Source: Bidens hawaiensis (Eukaryota > Streptophyta > Magnoliopsida > Asterales > Asteraceae). Taken from it: 64,000 nucleotides of DNA. Made by a program: the position numbers and the translations under genes. Of the stretch, positions 1 to 10,281 are shown one piece after another. The notes beneath the pieces were generated by a model. The model had not been told where the DNA came from, did not search any database, and saw only the letters and a list, made by a program, of their open reading frames with translations. Each line of letters opens with the position of its first letter. Position 1 is the stretch's first letter. Where the stretch lies: contig JAIQDT010000028.1 of NCBI GenBank assembly GCA_021521415.1, positions 1,215,001 through 1,279,000 of the forward strand. Direction: 5' to 3'.

Positions 1-284
1 TCCTATACACTTCCTTTCGTGAGTCTACTTGTGCTAGATTCTACTTACAGCAGTTAGTTAATCAAACATTTCAAGCATGAACAAACAATGCTATTTCTAA
101 CAATTTGACTAACTTTCTTACTTATCCCTACCTTATACACAAGTAAATCATGTATTTATGCCTGCTTGAGTGACACATGGCATCCTAGGACTGGCACCAT
201 CTTTCTTTCACTTGATACCATTCTCTGTTTGGGTCTAAGCATGTAGGATTCTTATTCTCTTTAACTTATGCTTTGATACCAACC
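1..284 (-). other. Leader of gypsy-like element H (partial)
   Basis: Non-coding stretch between the left window edge and the primer-binding site of element H. I see no open frame or known motif other than the PBS at its right end. The orientation of the PBS and LTR implies that H's gag and pol lie to the left, outside the window. Confidence 0.55.
270..281 (-). other. Primer-binding site of H, tRNA-iMet type
   Basis: Read on the minus strand it is TGGTATCAAAGC, one base from the usual initiator-Met tRNA complement TGGTATCAGAGC. It ends three bases from the TGTAAGG terminus of the adjacent LTR. This fixes H as a minus-strand element whose 5' LTR is the one in this window. Confidence 0.65.
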
Positions 285-507
285 TGTAAGGCCCCGGTCC
301 TAGGAACCCTACTGTTGGACGTGTTGGATTAACTCATTCACATAGTTATTAAATCAGAGTTAATTAAAACCATTCGCGGAATTTGAAAGTCATTCATTCA
401 AACAATCCATCAAGTACTCATTTTAAACAAAACAACATAATTCTTAATATTAAATGTAAACAACTCGTGAATATTCTTTCTTCGATGCTAGTCTTCACTT
501 TATTGCC

Positions 508-697
508 ATCTGTCCCATCTCAAGCAACCTGCCTCATTCTATTAAACCTACGTGCATACTAAAAGTCAGCTACGCTGAGTGAGTTGTAGTTAATCAGTTA
601 ACATACATTACATTCATATTCTTGCTTATAGGTGTCTGAAGATATGTATTTCATACTTACAAATATTTCTTTCATACATACTTGCATACATACATAC
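508..697 (-). repeat. LTR segment shared by H and G, part 1
   Basis: Closely matches 49370-49560, for example a block ending GTTAATCAGTTAACATACATT in both. It is cut off at 697 by element A and continues at 8624. It serves as a marker for reconstructing the pre-insertion LTR. Confidence 0.8.
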
Positions 698-1189
698 TAT
701 TGGGTTTTAACAAGATTATCAAAGTCATAAAACCTCACTTTTATGAAAAACGCAGAGGAAATAAGTTTTAAATATTGTTAATTTGATGTGTATAAAACCT
801 ATTTTATACATGCAAAACCCAAACCCTGATCCAAATACGAAAGACATACTTACAAACACATGCATGTCACTAGAAGTTCATGCATGTTAAGTCTAACTTT
901 CAAAACCAAGAAAATGAGAAGGAGATAATGAAATAGTAGGCAAGAACTTCAATGGGAGTTCCTCAAGCTTGCATACCCAAGCCTTCCAACAAACACCTTG
1001 TTTAGCTAGGATTTGCTTCAAAACTTTCTCCCTTCCTTTTGTCCCCTTGGCCGAAAATAATAGAGAGAAAAAGAGGGAAGAGGAGTATTGTATCTTGTGA
1101 AGTGTTATGTGAGAAAGAAAAGAGTTTTTGTGGTCTTTCAAAGCACCTCACACTTGACCAATGAAAACCATTGCATGCACCCACTTTGA

Positions 1190-1261
<72 letters not shown>

Positions 1262-1806
1262 GAAACATAAGAAGGAGAGAGGGGGGCGGCTCCTTCCTTC
1301 CTTTCTTATTTTTATTATTTTTCAAAGTTTCTCTATATATACACCCACTTTGAAATAATAATAATAATAAAAAAAAAAGAAACATAAGAAGGAGAGAGGG
1401 GGGCGGCCCCTTCCTTCCTTTCTTATTTTTATTATTTTTCAAAGTTTCTCTATATATACATATCTGTTATAACTTATATTGTGTTATAAATATAACACAT
1501 TATAGGTAACATGCTAGGTAATATTTTTCACATATTGTTACTTAACAATTTTAAATAACACTATGGAATCCTCTCTCTCTCAAAGTATAAATTATCCATA
1601 TGATTTATTCATTTCACAAGTACATTGTATTTAGAAACTCTTTCCAAATAACATAAGTGTCAATATTTGTTTACTCATGATCATATCATATATAAAAAAA
1701 TAGAATTGGGGTTTGTCTAGCTTGTTATTGGGTATGACCCGACTTGGATCATGACATACTAGCCACATCAATTATAATATGTGTCTTGGGTAGACCGAGT
1801 CCAACA
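698..1806 (-). repeat. 3' LTR of A
   Basis: Pairs with 7669-8618. It starts TATTGG (TG changed to TA) and ends CCAACA. At 1109 bp it is longer than its 950-bp partner because of a tandem duplication and an expanded TAA run at 1179-1459. Confidence 0.9.
1179..1459. repeat. Tandem duplication with (TAA)n expansion in the 3' LTR of A
   Basis: Two copies of a block beginning ACCCACTTTGAAATAAT and ending near CTCTATATATAC (1179-1342 and 1343-1459). The first contains roughly 24 TAA units. The 5' LTR has one short copy (about 8152-8265), so the duplication is specific to the 3' LTR. Confidence 0.85.
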
Positions 1807-1807
1807 A

Positions 1808-1818
1808 TCTCCCACTTG
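1808..1818 (-). other. Polypurine tract of A
   Basis: Minus-strand AAGTGGGAGAT lies directly upstream of the 3' LTR. Position and composition fit the plus-strand primer of reverse transcription. Confidence 0.75.
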
Positions 1819-2170
1819 CACATGATACATAGAAGATTGATGCAAGTAGCAAATACCGCCTAACTACGGTTTACTACCCCTAATACGCATGACGAAGTGT
1901 CATTCAACAACATCATCCCCTTCAAGTGCCTTGCTTGAAATGATTTAGGTGAAACTATCATTTATCCTTTTGTCTAGATGTCATGTCAAATCCAGAGACA
2001 CAGAGTGATCATTCTCTGTTGATTTAACTTAGCAGGCCTTAGACATCTTACTCTCAACGAATAAGAGGGACAAATCACCTTTTGACTACATATGTCTCTC
2101 ACAATCACCTTGTACTATACTTGATCTTAGCCTTATGTACCATCATATTTCAGAGCAGCGAAGAATTAAG

Positions 2171-5100
2171 TCAAAGTATAATATTTGGTGAATAACAAGT
2201 CATATCAAGTCCTAAGGCACAAGTGAGACCTTCATGCTTTGGCCTTTCAAGGAGCTTTGTGAGAGGATCCATAGTGTTTTGATCGGTGTGAACTTTGCGA
2301 ATACATATCTTTCCCTTTTCAACTTCATCCCTTATATAGTTGAACCTCCGCTCAATGTGCCTCTTTTTTTGATGTGCACGAGGTTCCTTGATTTGAGCAA
2401 TCGCACCCTCTTTGTCACAAAAGATCTCTAGAGGGTCCTGAATGGTATGGACCACCCTTAGATAGGCAATGAATTTCCTTATCCATGCAGCTTCTTGAGC
2501 TGCCAATGAGGCGGCGATGATTCCGATTCTGTGGTGGACAATGCTACTGAGCTCTTCCCAGAGACTGCCCCACCATTCATAATGAAAACATATCCCGATT
2601 GTGATCGAGAATCATCTCGATCGGTTTGGAAACTCGCATCTGTGTAACCCTTTAAAAAGAGTTCCTCCTCACCCGAACCGTATATTAGAAACATGTCGTT
2701 AGTCCTTCTAAGGTATTTCAATATACTCTTAACCGCCATCCAATGGCTGCTTCCAGGATTTTGTTGGTATCTACTTCTCATGCTCAAAGCGCATGACACA
2801 TCCAGTCTAGTATATATCATTGCATACATGATGGATCCTATAGCCGATGCGTATGGGATTCCATTCGTTTTTTCTTGCTCATCCTTTGAGGTTGGACATT
2901 GAGATGCACTCAATATCGTTCCTCTTTGAATAGGCACCAAACCTCTCTTAGAGTTCTCCATCTTGAACCTTTTCAAGATTTCGTCAATGTATGTACTTTG
3001 GTTTAAACCTATCAACCGCCTTGATCTATCCTTATAGATCTTTATTCCCAAAATATAGGCGGCTTCACCAAGATCTTTGATGGAAAAACAACTTCCAAGC
3101 CATGCTTTTACACCTTCCATGGTTGGAATGTCATTTCCAAATAATAGTATGTCATTAACATACAATACTAAGAAGTGATGATGCTCCCACTAGCTTTCTT
3201 AAACACAGAAGCTTCATCACCATTTTTGATGAAACCAAATTTCTTAACTTCTTCATCAAAATGGTGATTCCAACTTCTAGATGCTTGTTTCAATCCATAG
3301 ATTGATTTCTTTAACTTACATACTTTATTAGGATGTTTTGGATCGACAAAACCTTCGGGTTGAACCATATAGACATCTTCCTCAAGATGCCCATTTAGAA
3401 AAGAGGTTTTGACATCCATTTTCCATATCTCATAGTCATAATATGCGGCTATGGCAAATAATATCCTAATTGACTTTAGCATTGCTACGGGAGAGAAGGT
3501 TTCATCATAATCAACCCCTTGAGTTTGATTAAAACCTTTTGCTACAAGTCGTGCTTTATAAGTATCCAAGTTTCCATGCATATCAGTCTTCTTCTTGAAA
3601 ACCCACTTACTTCCAACCGGTTTGGAATTAAGAGGTGGTACAACCAAATCCCATACTTGGTTTTCATGCATGGATTGCATCTCTACGTTCATAGCTTCTA
3701 GCCATTTGTCACAATCGGATTGTGGTATTGCATCACGGTATGTGGTGGGTTCATCCGAATCTACCACGTAGCATCCATCCATGAAAAATCCATATCTTTC
3801 GGGTGGATGACTAATTCTACCGGATTTGCGAACATTTTGTGTGTCTTGATCAACCATTTGATCATTCTCAACAACCTCTTGTTGATTGCTAGTATCAACC
3901 AAACGTGTATCGGTTTGTGGTTCTCGATCCTCTTTGAGTTCCACCGTTCTACTATTACTTTCCATAAGGAACTTAGTTTCCAAGAACTCAGCCTTTCGAG
4001 CAATGAACACCTTTTGCTCGGTTGGGTTGTAGAAATAATATCCCATAGAGTCTTTGGGATATCCAACAAAGATACAATTAGTGGATCAACTTTCAAGTTT
4101 GTTTTGGGTGTTATTCTTGACATAAGCCTCACAACCCCATACCTTTAAATATGATAATGATGGAGCCCTTTCATTCCATATTTTAAAAGGTGTCTTGTCC
4201 ACTTTTTTGGTTTGGGCCATATTTAGAATACGGGCCGTGGAGAGCAAAGTGAAGCCCCAAATTGATACAGGCAATGTGCTTCTAGCCATCATAGATCGAA
4301 CCATATCCAATAGAGTTCGATTCCTCCTTTCGGACACGCCATTGTGTTGTGGTGTTCGGGGTGGAGTAAGTTGTGAGATGATCCCACAACTCCTAAGATG
4401 ATCTTGGAAAGCATCACTTAGGTATTCACCTCCTCTATCGAAATGAAGTACTTTGATGGTTTTATCGAGTTGATTTTGTACTTCATTTTGGAAGACTTTG
4501 AACATTTCAAAAGCTTCATCTTTGTGTCTTAACAAGTACACATACCCATAACGACTATAATCGTCGATAAAGGTAATGTAGTATTTTTCACCATTCCTTG
4601 TCATTATCTTAAAAGGACCACATACATTCGAATGTATGATACCTAATAAGTCTTTTGCCCTTTCGTTTATTCCACTAACGGGGTCCTCGATCATCTTTCC
4701 TAACATACAAGACTTGCATTTATCAAATGAATCATCTTCACTTGATTCTAAAAGACCATTCTTTTGAAGTGTATGTATGCGGTCTTTGTTTATGTGACAA
4801 AGGCGACAATGCCAAAGATAAGTCTTACTCAATTCCATTTTGAGTTTCTTGGTACTTGATTGATACAACGTGTTATCATAAGATGTGTTATCATGAATTA
4901 ATTGATAAATGCCATTAGACGGCATCGCTTTAAAATAAAAGACATCATTCATAAAAACACAAATACAATCATCCACAAATTTAAAATTAAACCCATATTG
5001 TCTTAACAAGGAAACGGAGATGATATTCCTAGTCAAACTAGGAGCATACAAAATATTATTTAAAATAACTTCCAAACCATTTGGAAGCTTCAAAATGTAG

Positions 5101-5255
5101 TGCCCTCGGGCTTCAACGACAACCTTTACTCCGTTTCCCATGAAGAGACTAATATCTCCCTTCTTGAACCCATCATTTCCTTTGAACCCCTGCAACAAAT
5201 TGCAAATATGAGTTCCACATCCGGTATATAGAGGAAATAATATTAAGATCAACAT
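2171..5255 (-). pseudogene. A pol: protease, integrase, RT, RNase H (broken)
   Basis: Polyprotein that would mature, copy and integrate the element. Along the minus strand: a protease remnant reading LYTGCGTH where copia has an Asp before TG (codon 5226-5228 is TAT); an H..H..C..C pre-integrase finger (WHCRLCH...CKSC); and an integrase whose first catalytic Asp is Asn (HSNVCGP, codon 4626-4628), with the second Asp (FDRGGEY) and the Glu (NGVSER) kept. A TGA near 4083-4085 separates IN from RT. A one-base frameshift near 3178 precedes the RT active site, which reads YVND instead of YVDD (Asn codon 3154-3156). A second frameshift near 2500 splits RNase H (2171-2506: AAWIRKF, IFCDKEGAI, KKRHIERRF). 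No active enzyme is possible. The residues identify copia; I do not assign the lineage. Confidence 0.92.
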
Positions 5256-5322
5256 GAATCATGAAAGTTGTACCCGAGGTTTGCCCCGCATCCCTCTTAG
5301 CTTTCAACTCTTTTAGATAGGT

Positions 5323-6180
5323 TGGACAATTCCTCATCCAATGCCCTATCTCCCCACATCCAAAGCACGGATCCTACGCACAAACCTTTGGCTTCTTTTC
5401 TTTCGGTTTGGGTGTTTCCGCTTTAGCCTTTCCCTTGAACTTGCCCTTGATTTGTCCCTTACCTTTGGAAACCTTTGCCTTGGGTTCTAGGTGATGCCTC
5501 TTCCTATTTCCTCCTTCATTGATCATGAGAACGGGTAAAACCCTTTTACCCATTCCTGCCTCGGCCATCTAAAGCATTGCATGAAGCTCACCAATCCTTT
5601 TGTCCCATACATATGTTATAGTTCATAACAAAAGTCTCAAACTTCTTGGTTAGGCCATTTAGGATCAAATCCGTGGACAACTCTTTTGAGACAGGACAAT
5701 TTAAGCGTTCGAGACGATCAATATGGCTTTTCATTTTAAGCACATAAGAAGAAACCGATTAGGTTTCTTCCATATGACATGCATGAAGCGCTCGAACCGT
5801 TTTGAAGCTTTCCACCCTAGCTTGTGTAAGGAATATTTCCTTAAGTTGGGTGATCATGTCGTATGCCCCATGAAGTTCAAAATCCTTTTGAATCTCGGGA
5901 ATCATAGTTCCCAACATGAGGCAAGAAACTTGCACCGAATCCTCAGTGTGTTTTAACCAATCGTTATAGTCATTGGTATTGTCAATACTAGATTCATCAG
6001 GAATGGGATCCTCAAGTTTCTTGAAAACGATTCCTTTTCTTGCTTGAGAACGATTCTCAAGTTTCGATACCAATCCATAAAGTTGTTATAGTTTAGACGA
6101 TCCTTATCGAGTATAGATCTTAGTGATAGGTTATGAACGGGTGGGATAATAGTGTTAGGTGGATTGTTGATTGCGGCCAT
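5323..6180 (-). pseudogene. A gag (nucleocapsid), broken
   Basis: Starts with an ATG at 6178-6180 (MAAINNPPNT) and runs through a copia Gag region (NNFMDWYRNLRIVL, then after a frameshift near 6020 a segment with DPIPDESS, DWLKHTEDS and ALHACHMEET). A stop near 5756 precedes SSYVLKMKSHIDRLERL. The Lys-rich tail (5374-5568) ends in a TAG just before a CX2CX4HX4C zinc knuckle at 5326-5367 (CFGCGEIGHWMRNC). Gag would package the RNA in virus-like particles. At least one frameshift and two stops make it non-functional. Confidence 0.88.
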
Positions 6181-7653
6181 CTACAAATTTAACAAAGCTC
6201 AATTTTAGTATTTTTCGATATCAATAATTAATTTTAATCGTTAATACCCTTTATGTCTCCTAGACAATTAATGATTTAAATCTAGAACCCAATGTTACAT
6301 TCGAATAGTAGTGAGGTGATCTTTATCCTACTATTTAAATTAACAAGGTAGTCAACGTTTGATGATTACAACCCTTTGCAACTTCTAGTTTTATGGGATC
6401 GGTTAAACATCTTATGTTTAGTTGGCATGTTTAATCCCATCAACACCATTTTACACCATGCTTCGGTGTCCCTATTCACATGGTTTCAAATTTAAGTCGT
6501 GCTACTTATACACACGTGTGAGTTTACACATACAAGTGGTTAGGTGACCTTTATCCCACAAATAGGGTAAACCCACCTCAAACTCACAAGTTTTCTCCAA
6601 TGTGGTTAGGTAACCTTTATCCCACATCGAGTTCCCAAGTGATTCGAGTGTTATATAAAAGGATGGTGTTTGACTTATTTTATAAAAGGGATTTTCGTTT
6701 TCTAAATTCTAGTTGGGAAAACAATTTATGTACCTTGTATTTGCATGCATTCAAATGTATGGTACTTAGTTGAAAAACCCATTTTAAATGTTCCTATTAA
6801 TAAAACCCATTTTATTATGAAATCATTAGCCTTTAATAAAACCAATTTTATTACCTAACGATTTCTAAGGAACCAATTTTATGCTAGTTGTTGATTTTAA
6901 GTTGTTAACAATCCATATTGCAATAACATAAACAAAAGTAAATCAACCACACAAACATAAAACACACAATCACAAGCTCATAACCATAGCCATCTACTAC
7001 TATTGACTACACTTGTTGACCGAAAAAAAGTGTGTCAAAAAATCTCTAGCTCCTAAGGGACCCAAAAGAACATAAACTTGTGTCGGTGAACTCCCACTTG
7101 ATCCCACATCCAAATCTCCAAGTGTTCACTCCGTGCTGTGGTCTCCTCCATTTTACTTGGGCTTCCTTCCTTGCATCTTCTTTTATAAAATATATCCTAA
7201 TACATTTGTTCTATAGTAAAGAAAATGCAACTAATCTACTTATTATTACAAACCAAATGAAATGAATAAATACATTACAAACCCAAATAAAATATTACAA
7301 CCATATCAAATGAACAAATAACCACAACACAAACATTAAACCAAACACAAGGCCAAGGCTAGGTTATGAACATCTATTATACATCCATATATTTGAAAAC
7401 ACAGTACCAAAATGGTTCCCCTTCACCCTAAAACTTTCGGCCTTAACATAACCAAACCGAAAGTTTCGGTTTTGTACAAACAAAACAATCAATCATCCAA
7501 ATGATTTAATCTTTCAAGACTACCAGATGCATGTAAAGTATAATCTTGAAAAACCAAGGGGTAACCAAAACCACTAAAATTTTCGGCCAAATGGTAAAAC
7601 CCACCATAAACCCAAAAATTTTAGGATCTAATGAAGCATGAATTCGTATAAGT
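6181..7653 (-). other. Untranslated leader of A
   Basis: About 1.5 kb between the PBS and the gag start, without a credible frame. It holds three imperfect direct repeats resembling GGTTAGGTGACCTTTATCCCAC (near 6310, 6537 and 6604), spaced about 230 and 65 bp apart. Confidence 0.7.
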
Positions 7654-7667
7654 GGCTCTGGATGCCA
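7654..7667 (-). other. PBS of A, tRNA-iMet-like
   Basis: Minus-strand TGGCATCCAGAGCC resembles TGGTATCAGAGCC with one substitution and one extra base. It lies one base from the 5' LTR terminus at 7669. Confidence 0.7.
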
Positions 7668-7668
7668 T

Positions 7669-8618
7669 TGTTGGATTTTAACAAGATTATCAAAGTCATA
7701 AACCTCACTTTTATGAAAAACGCAGTGGAAATAAGTTTTAAATCTTGTTAATTTGATGTGTATAAAACCTATTTTATACATGCAAAACCCAAACCCTGAT
7801 CCAAATACAAAACACATACTTACAAACACATGCATGTCACTAGAAGTTCATGCATGTTAAGTCTAACTTTCAAAACCAAGAAAATGAGAAGGAGATGATG
7901 AAATAGTAGGCAAGAACTTCAATGGGAGTTCCTCAAGCTTGCATACCCAAGCCTTCTAACAAACACCTTGTTTAGCTAGGATTTGCTTCAAAACTTTCTT
8001 CCTTCCCTTTTTGTCCCCTTGGCCGAAAATAATAGAGAGAAAAAGAGGGAAGAGGAGTATTGTATCTTGTGAAGTGTTATGTGAGAAAGAAAAGAGTTTT
8101 TGTTGTCTTTCAAAGCACCTCACACTTGACCAATGAATACCATTGCATGCACCCACTTTGAAATATAATAATAATAAAAAAAGAAACATAAGAAGGAGAG
8201 ATGGGGGGGGGGCTTCCTTCCTTTCTTGTTTTTATTATTTTTCAAAGTTTCTATATATATATATATATGCATATGTGTTATAACTTATATTGTGTTATAA
8301 ATATAACACATTATATGTAACATGCTAGGTAATATTTTTCACATATTGTTACTTAACCATTTTAAGTAACACTATGGAAGCTCTCTCTCTCTCAAAGTAT
8401 AAATCACTCATATGATTTATTCATTTCACAAGTACATTGAATTTAGAAACTCTTTCCAAATAACATAAGTGTCAATATTTGTTTACTCATGATCATATCA
8501 TATATAAACAAATATAATTGGTGTTTGTCTAGCTTGTTATTGGGTATGACCCGACTTGGATTATGACATACTAGCCACATCAATTATAATATGTGTCTTG
8601 GGTAGACCGAGTCCAAAA
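7669..8618 (-). repeat. 5' LTR of A
   Basis: 950 bp, starting TGTTGG and ending CCAAAA (expected CCAACA). It aligns along its length with 698-1806. It is followed by the target duplication CATAC (8619-8623). Confidence 0.9.
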
Positions 8619-8688
8619 CATACATACTACATACTTTCTTTCATATTTCCCTATGGTATACCATAAGCTATTCTATCTCTACCATCTC

Positions 8689-8828
8689 AGATATTATTTG
8701 GGTCTGGTTCCTTCTGTTACAGATATTATTAGGTTCTGCTCCCTTCTGCCACAAATATTATTAGGGTCTGCTCCCTTCTATCTCAGATATTATTAGGGTC
8801 TGGTCCATTCTATCTCAGATATTATTAG
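8689..8828. repeat. 32-bp tandem array in H's LTR, first part
   Basis: About four and a half imperfect units of AGATATTATTAGGGTCTGGT plus CCCTTCTGTCTC. B inserted inside the array at ATTAG. The array resumes at 16875-16936, and an uninterrupted six-unit version is at 49617-49808. Units are contiguous with no spacers, so this is a minisatellite and not a CRISPR array. Confidence 0.9.
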
Positions 8829-9229
8829 TGTAGGTTCCCAGCCGGATCTACACGGAATATCTCGTTCTACGTAGGTGCGGAATCCCTACGTAAGACGATA
8901 CGAGCGTAGAATCGATATACGTTAAACACAAGCAAACACACGTTACAATAAACAAAGAACACGTTGTATTGCAACTAATAACACGTGATATATCAATCAC
9001 CGATTACACGAACTGAACAACTCTTTTCAAACAAGCCGTAACCTAAACCTATATATCATACGACAACTTCGCCTAACATGTTTAGGCGAAGTTGTCACTA
9101 ACTTCGCTTGTTCCACAAGTTCGCCTATATCAGGCGACTTGTGAGACAAGTTCGCTTAAACCTTAATACAAATCCAAATAACACGATTACAGACACTAGA
9201 TACTGAACTACTGACATCATGTACCAACA
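8829..9229 (-). repeat. 3' LTR of B
   Basis: Starts TGTAGG and ends ACCAACA; 401 bp. It contains the GCGAAGTT/AAGTTCGCC word cluster at about 9062-9170, including a near-perfect hairpin around ACATGT at 9090, just upstream of a TATATA stretch (about 9050) on the minus strand. Confidence 0.95.
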
Positions 9230-9244
9230 GACTCCCCCTTGGCA
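9230..9244 (-). other. Polypurine tract of B
   Basis: Minus-strand TGCCAAGGGGGAGTC abuts the 3' LTR. The same GGGGGAGTC occurs at the internal deletion junction of B (10281-10289) and inside the aORF of C (54067-54075). Confidence 0.85.
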
Positions 9245-9309
9245 GTAGCTTCATATCTCTATCTTCAAACACGTGTCTCGTAATCCCAAAAATCTTGTAT
9301 CATCCATCT

Positions 9310-10281
9310 TCAAGCATGAACGCCTTCTCATACACAAACTGAAACTACTCTTTGATATTTCTTTGCTTCTTATTTCCAAGCAGGAATGTAAAATATCTTA
9401 TTCTCGTTCAGCACCTGCAGATCAGCTTGAAACAAATTCACTAAATGCATAGGATCATATACTCTCATCAGCTCTTGTTCATCTTCATCCTCCATTACTG
9501 CTTCAGCTGTTTCACTATCAACGTACCACCATTTCAGATCTTTGAGCACATCCTTGGGCATTTGTTTCATCGGCACTTCTTTTAGACACCGGATCGGCTT
9601 ATACTTCATTATCATCCAAGGCTTGCCATCTGCTCTCATTCCTCTGTCTTTGTCTTCAACGAGCTTTCCTCTCTGTGGTTTCAACAGCTCGAACTTTTTC
9701 TCCTTTATGCTTTCCTTCCAGACTATCTTCCCAATGATCCTAGCCATATTATCATCACTCCTGTTGATCAACCTCAACCTGGCTAAATCCTTCACTTCAC
9801 ATTCAGGCAACGTATTCAACGATCTCAACAACCTCTTGAAATACTGAACCCCATCATACCTTTTAATCACAAAAAGCCTCAACTGCTCATCATATAACCA
9901 GCATATAATCCCCTTTTTCGATTCAGCATAACCCCTGATGTTGTAACTTTTCTTGAACATAGTAGGGACCGCCGGTTTCTTAGTCTTTACGAACCACTGA
10001 GCGTAGCCTTCTTTCCATCTTGGCTGCTCCTCCCATTCTGTCTCATCACATCCCGTATCTTGACCCAAATCTGACTTTTCAACTTCTGGAATTTCATGTT
10101 CAACGTTGTCCTCCACAATCTCTCCTTCTTCAACTTCATCGTCAATCACGATCTCAGCCCCTATCTTCTCAATCTCTTCCAATGGTAACACATCATCATC
10201 ATCATCTAACACCTCCTCAGCATCCACAACCACCACATCATCACCCCCTGAACTGCCAGCTGCACTCGTTGACTCCCCCGT
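9310..10281 (-). pseudogene. B aORF, C-terminal remnant
   Basis: The last ~330 codons of the additional ORF, aligning with residues about 610-941 of the C aORF. It begins at the deletion junction with GESTSAAG (C has GESTDAAG), passes through an Asp/Glu-rich stretch, and continues into the conserved C-terminal domain (WEEQPRWKEG, FKKSYNIRGYAESKKG, RYDGVQYFKR, VWKESIKEKKFELLKPQ, YDPMHLVNL). A TAA at 9370-9372 cuts the last ~20 codons, and a TGA follows. Function is unknown; no catalytic motif is recognised. The true N-terminus is lost, so any start codon here is accidental. Confidence 0.85.

Larger units (their letters stand above)
698..8618 (-). mobile_element. Ty1/copia retrotransposon A, full length, degenerate
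   Basis: Complete minus-strand copia element. The 3' LTR is 698-1806, followed by PPT, pol pieces (2171-5255), gag pieces (5323-6180), a long leader, PBS, and the 5' LTR at 7669-8618. CATAC flanks it on both sides (693-697 and 8619-8623). Domain order PR-IN-RT-RNaseH identifies copia. Every coding module is damaged: catalytic residues are replaced in protease, integrase and RT, and there are frameshifts and stops. It has no extra ORF and is a different lineage from B, C and E. It sits in H's LTR, so it is younger than H. Confidence 0.93.

Noticed and set aside
1161..1358. Frames rich in Ile or Tyr through the TAA runs
   Set aside because: They are translations of a triplet microsatellite inside A's LTR and have no other support.
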